Assembly: GCA_965657645.1 (NCBI GenBank)
Contig: CBFHOS010000010.1
Span: forward strand, 1-64,000
Direction: 5' to 3'
DNA length: 64,000 nt
Source of the DNA: CBFHOS01 sp965657645
GTDB taxonomy: Bacteria > Pseudomonadota > Alphaproteobacteria > Puniceispirillales > Puniceispirillaceae
A program made the position numbers and the translations under genes. Position 1 is the first letter of the stretch. Every line of letters starts with the position of its first letter. The notes under the pieces are model-generated. The model saw only the letters and a program-made list of their open reading frames with translations. It searched no databases and was not told the DNA's origin. Below are positions 60,875 through 64,000 of the stretch, in pieces.

Positions 60875-62689
60875 ATGACCAAAGATCTGCGCAATATTGC
60901 GATTATTGCCCATGTTGACCATGGCAAAACTACCCTAATTGACTCAATTATGCGGCAATCAGGTACGTTCCGCGACAACCAGCAGGTTGATGAGCGGGTG
61001 ATGGATTCAGGCGATCTGGAAAAAGAGCGCGGCATCACCATTCTGGCCAAGCCGACATCGGTCAATTGGCGTGATACACGGATCAACATCATCGACACCC
61101 CCGGCCACGCCGATTTTGGTGGTGAGGTGGAACGCGTCCTTGGCATGGCTGATGGCGTTATTCTGCTTACTGATGCGGCTGAGGGCCCAATGCCCCAGAC
61201 TAAATTCGTTTTGGGCAAGGCGCTGAAACAGGGCCTTCGTCCGATTGTTATCATCAATAAGATTGACCGCAGTGATGGCCGCCCTGAAGAGGTTGTTGAC
61301 GAGGTCTTTGATCTGTTTGTAGCGCTGGATGCGAATGAAGAGCAGCTCGATTTCCCGATTCTTTATGCCTCTGGCCGTGATGGCTGGTGTGTCGAGGAAT
61401 TGGATGATCCGCGTGATAATCTGCACCCGCTTCTAGACCGCATTCTGGACCATGTTGCCGCGCCACAAGTTGATGCCGAGGCACCATTTGCGATGCTGGC
61501 TACATTGCTCGATTCTGATCCTTATCTTGGCCGCTGTCTGGTTGGACGTGTGATCCAGGGAACCGCGACAGTGAATGCGCAGGTTCGTGCGATTGATCTT
61601 AATGGCGATTTGGTAGAGGCAGGCCGCCTGACCAAGCTATTGCGTTTTGAAGGCACCCAGCGCGTTGTCGTTGATGAGGTTGCCGCGGGTGATATCATCT
61701 GTGTTGCTGGTCTGGCCAAAGCGTCTGTGTCGGATACTATTGGTTCGCCAGAAATTACCGTGCCGATTAAATCGACTCCGATTGATCCGCCAACAATGTC
61801 GGTCACAATTACTGTTAATGACTCGCCTCTGGCTGGCCGCGAAGGCAAGAAGGTCACATCGACCGCTATTCGCGCCCGTTTGTTGGCCGAAGCCGAAACC
61901 AATGTCGCGATTACCTTTGCCGAGTCCGGCACCAAGGATGCGTTTGAAATTGGTGGACGCGGTGAACTCCAGCTTGGTGTGTTGATCGAAACGATGCGCC
62001 GTGAAGGCTTTGAGATGACGGTGTCACGCCCTCGTGTGCTATTCCAAGAAGATGAGGCCGGCAACAAGCTAGAGCCGATGGAAGAAGTCACGATTGACGT
62101 TGACGAAGAATTTGCCAGCACCGTTGTGGACAGCATGAACCGCCGCAAAGGCGAAATGATGGATATGCGCGCCGCTGGTGCGGGCAAGACACGGATTGTG
62201 TTTTTGGCCCCTTCACGCGGTCTAATCGGTTATCAAAGCCGGTTCCTAACGCAAACCCGTGGCACTGGCGTGCTGAACCGGATTTTCCATTCTTATGCCA
62301 GCTATAAGGGCGATATCGTTGGTCGCCGTAACGGTGCTCTGATCTCGACTGATTCCGGCGTTGCCGTTGCTTATGCTCTGTTCAATCTGCAAGATCGCGG
62401 CTTGATGTTCGTTAGCCCGCAAACACCTGTTTATCAGGGTATGATTGTTGGCGAGCATAACCGTAATAATGACCTTGAGATTAATGTTCTAAAGGGCAAG
62501 CAGCTAACCAACGTGCGGGCATCAGGAACGGATGAGGCGGTCAAGCTAACCCCAGCGAAACGTATGTCGCTCGAGGAAATGATGGCCTATATTAACGAGG
62601 ATGAGTTGCTTGAGGTAACGCCGCAAAACCTGCGTTTGCGGAAAATGTACCTCGATCCGCACGAGCGTAAACGCGCCGCCCGCGCCTAA
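60875..62689 (+). CDS. typA: Translational GTPase TypA/BipA
   Basis: A 604-residue ribosome-associated GTPase. G1 AHVDHGKTTL is near residues 13-22, G2 ERGITILAKP near 52, G3 DTPGHADFGGEVER near 73, and G4 NKID near 130. EF-Tu-like domain 2, the BipA-specific middle and the C-terminal domain with RASGTDEAVKLTPAKRMSLEE follow. It acts in ribosome assembly and stress adaptation in known bacteria. The 227 nt upstream of it contain no further gene apart from the DUF2256 start region. Confidence 0.97.
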   Translation: MTKDLRNIAIIAHVDHGKTTLIDSIMRQSGTFRDNQQVDERVMDSGDLEKERGITILAKPTSVNWRDTRINIIDTPGHADFGGEVERVLGMADGVILLTDAAEGPMPQTKFVLGKALKQGLRPIVIINKIDRSDGRPEEVVDEVFDLFVALDANEEQLDFPILYASGRDGWCVEELDDPRDNLHPLLDRILDHVAAPQVDAEAPFAMLATLLDSDPYLGRCLVGRVIQGTATVNAQVRAIDLNGDLVEAGRLTKLLRFEGTQRVVVDEVAAGDIICVAGLAKASVSDTIGSPEITVPIKSTPIDPPTMSVTITVNDSPLAGREGKKVTSTAIRARLLAEAETNVAITFAESGTKDAFEIGGRGELQLGVLIETMRREGFEMTVSRPRVLFQEDEAGNKLEPMEEVTIDVDEEFASTVVDSMNRRKGEMMDMRAAGAGKTRIVFLAPSRGLIGYQSRFLTQTRGTGVLNRIFHSYASYKGDIVGRRNGALISTDSGVAVAYALFNLQDRGLMFVSPQTPVYQGMIVGEHNRNNDLEINVLKGKQLTNVRASGTDEAVKLTPAKRMSLEEMMAYINEDELLEVTPQNLRLRKMYLDPHERKRAARA

Positions 62690-62716
62690 TAGTCGTTCCC
62701 GAGTTTAATAGTCGTT
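62687..62716. repeat. Direct repeat TAATAGTCGTT x2 at the typA / nfeD-like junction
   Basis: TAATAGTCGTT at 62687-62697 contains the typA stop, and the same 11-mer at 62706-62716 overlaps the last codons and stop (complement of TTA at 62705-62707) of the convergent gene. Spacing is 19 nt. Confidence 0.85.
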
Positions 62717-63025
62717 AACATCGGGCGTGTCGTCGGTACGCCGATGGCGGGCGACCACGCGCAAGATGATCGAAAAGATCACGGCGAGCACGGCAAAGCT
62801 GAATAACGTCTGTTCCCACGTATCAATGGTTGGCATTTTGGAATCCAATGGCATGCCTTGGCTGATGGAGATCAGCATGCCATTTACCGCCATCGCAATG
62901 CCGAGTGGCAGGAACACCACCATGCTGCCGCTAAGAGTGACCTCTAGCACAACCATGATTATGCCGAGAACAACCCATGTTTCCGGCATCAACAGCCAGT
63001 AGCTTAGCGATAATAACGCACTCAT
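62705..63025 (-). CDS. NfeD-like membrane protein (short form)
   Basis: A 106-residue membrane protein with about three hydrophobic segments (WVVLGIIMVVLEVTL, MVVFLPLGIAMAVNGML, LFSFAVLAVIFSIIL) and a short charged tail (ARHRRTDD). It begins in a 4-nt overlap with the SPFH gene, the standard stomatin-NfeD pairing. It lacks the soluble OB domain of longer NfeD proteins, so it is a minimal version. It is expected to partner the SPFH protein at the inner membrane. Confidence 0.82.
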   Translation of the reverse strand: MSALLSLSYWLLMPETWVVLGIIMVVLEVTLSGSMVVFLPLGIAMAVNGMLISISQGMPLDSKMPTIDTWEQTLFSFAVLAVIFSIILRVVARHRRTDDTPDVNDY

Positions 63026-63960
63026 TTCTTTTTACCGTCTTTGTCAGCCGCGCCCGGTAGCATATTCATAACCGTGTCTAGACTACCTAGCACGCCGGTT
63101 ACATCAGTCGGTAAAATAATCGTCTTTGTGGATTCGCTAGCGGCAAGGGTGCCAATGGCATCGACCTGCCGTTTTAGAATTTCAAAATTCACCGCTGGCT
63201 GTCCATCTTTGGCGATGGCGGCGGCAATCAAATTGGTCTGCTCGGCGTCTGCCTCGGCCTTGATTTTCACCGCATAGGCACTGGCATCGGCCTCGACTCG
63301 CACGGCATCGGCAATCTTTTGCGCTTCATAGAGGCGGGCGTCAGCGGCCAATTCGATTGATCGCTTTTCACCCTCGGCGCGGGCAATGGCGGCTCGGCGC
63401 TCGCGCTCGGCGTTCAACTGTTGGCGCTGGGCGTCCTTGGTCTGTTCATCGATAATCACATCGGTAATTTCCGTCCGGGTGATATCAATACCCCAGATAA
63501 CCGCGGCTTCTTGCAGGAAGTTGGCGATTTCCTCATTCATTGATTCGCGGCTGGATTGCAACTCATCAAGCTCCAGCTTGCCCGCCGCAGAGCGCACGAT
63601 TGATGAGGCGGCAGTATGAATGGCACCGTTAACATCACGGATTCGGTATACTGTCCGGCTGGCATCAACCACCCGATAAAACACGGTGGTTTCTAGCCGC
63701 ACTTCGACGTTATCGCGGGTGATAACGGAAATGTTAAATTCGGGAAGTTGGCGCTCTAGGATCGAGACACGGTGCGCCACTCGATCGAGATAGGGCACGA
63801 TGATCGATAGGCCAGCTGTTAGCGTTTTGGTGTATTTACCAAAGCGCTCGACCACATAAACTTCGGATTGCGGCACAATTTTAATGCCGAGATACAGCGT
63901 CAGAATGACCAATATTACGAAGAATATTGCAATGCCGCTTTCGAGAAATTCTGAACCCAT
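63022..63960 (-). CDS. qmcA: SPFH/stomatin-like membrane protein (QmcA type)
   Basis: A 312-residue protein with one N-terminal membrane anchor (IAIFFVILVILTLYLGI), the SPFH domain beginning with VPQSEVYVVERFGKYTKTL, then VITRDNVEVRLETTVFYRV and IVRSAAGKLELDEL. A coiled-coil of Ala/Glu-rich repeats (AERERRAAIARAEGEKRS) follows, and a Lys/Asp tail. It forms membrane microdomain scaffolds and often works with NfeD or FtsH. The ATG at 63960 has AGGGGG upstream; the frame has a GTG two codons earlier. The last 40 nt of the window show no further gene. Confidence 0.93.
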   Translation of the reverse strand: MGSEFLESGIAIFFVILVILTLYLGIKIVPQSEVYVVERFGKYTKTLTAGLSIIVPYLDRVAHRVSILERQLPEFNISVITRDNVEVRLETTVFYRVVDASRTVYRIRDVNGAIHTAASSIVRSAAGKLELDELQSSRESMNEEIANFLQEAAVIWGIDITRTEITDVIIDEQTKDAQRQQLNAERERRAAIARAEGEKRSIELAADARLYEAQKIADAVRVEADASAYAVKIKAEADAEQTNLIAAAIAKDGQPAVNFEILKRQVDAIGTLAASESTKTIILPTDVTGVLGSLDTVMNMLPGAADKDGKKK

Positions 63961-64000
63961 CGTCACATCCCCCTATCGGTGAACGCCAATATGATTATCG

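Noticed and set aside
61522..62187. 221-residue open frame antisense to typA
   Set aside because: It lies wholly opposite the clearly real typA gene, has Ser/Arg-rich composition typical of shadow frames and no recognisable domain.

Overview
The window reads as a piece of an alphaproteobacterial chromosome, most likely a heterotrophic marine bacterium of the SAR116 / Puniceispirillum type. Evidence for this is the 23S-5S-tRNA-fMet order at the left edge, the alphaproteobacterial form of the pst genes (long PstC and PstA), a DmdA-related methyltransferase and many catabolic and uptake genes. The SAR116 placement is inference; Alphaproteobacteria is well supported. Genes are packed tightly, with many 1-8 nt overlaps. 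I see no insertion sequence, prophage or CRISPR array.

Layout. 1-910: end of an rRNA operon (23S 3' end, 5S, initiator tRNA, terminator). 1.0-3.6 kb: amidohydrolase and COG0523/CobW metallochaperone. 3.7-9.2 kb (minus): complete peptide/opine-type ABC importer (binding protein, two permeases, two ATPases). 9.5-14.4 kb: FadJ-type beta-oxidation enzyme, converging on a divergent PEP-carboxylase-like protein. 14.5-23.3 kb: sugar or compatible-solute regulon, with an AGE-family epimerase divergent from LacI regulator, binding protein, two unusual permeases, GH63-like glycosidase and UgpC/MalK-type ATPase around one perfect palindromic operator. 23.3-28.7 kb: enoyl-CoA hydratase, DAO-type oxidoreductase, MmgE/PrpD protein, PobA and an Lrp regulator. 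28.8-32.2 kb (minus): DinB, BKACE and a DmdA-like GcvT protein. 32.4-38.1 kb: pstSCAB-phoU behind a double Pho box. 38.1-44.6 kb: six-gene catabolic cluster of unknown substrate. 44.6-51.3 kb: malonyl-CoA decarboxylase, zwf, ppk, ppx. 51.3-54.3 kb: divergent omega-aminotransferase and aldehyde dehydrogenase. 54.3-56.1 kb: phoR-phoB. 56.3-60.4 kb: a 1073-residue reductive dehalogenase fused to its own flavin/ferredoxin reductase, a small unknown gene and a YaiI protein. 60.5-64.0 kb: DUF2256, TypA, NfeD and an SPFH protein.

How it fits together. Phosphate acquisition and storage are concentrated here: Pho-box-driven pst, phoU, phoRB, ppk and ppx. Three separate ABC importers have a strong stem-loop between the binding-protein gene and the first permease gene, which would let binding protein accumulate in excess. 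The most striking gene is the self-sufficient reductive dehalogenase. It carries corrinoid-domain, two [4Fe-4S], FMN/NAD and [2Fe-2S] signatures in one chain without an export signal. A PobA 4-hydroxybenzoate hydroxylase 29 kb away could consume the 4-hydroxybenzoate that such enzymes make from halogenated hydroxybenzoates.

A second, less expected signal is a recurring class of short tandem duplications (unit 11-19 bp, 2-7 copies, unrelated sequences) at about nine gene junctions, two of which contain the stop codons of convergent genes.
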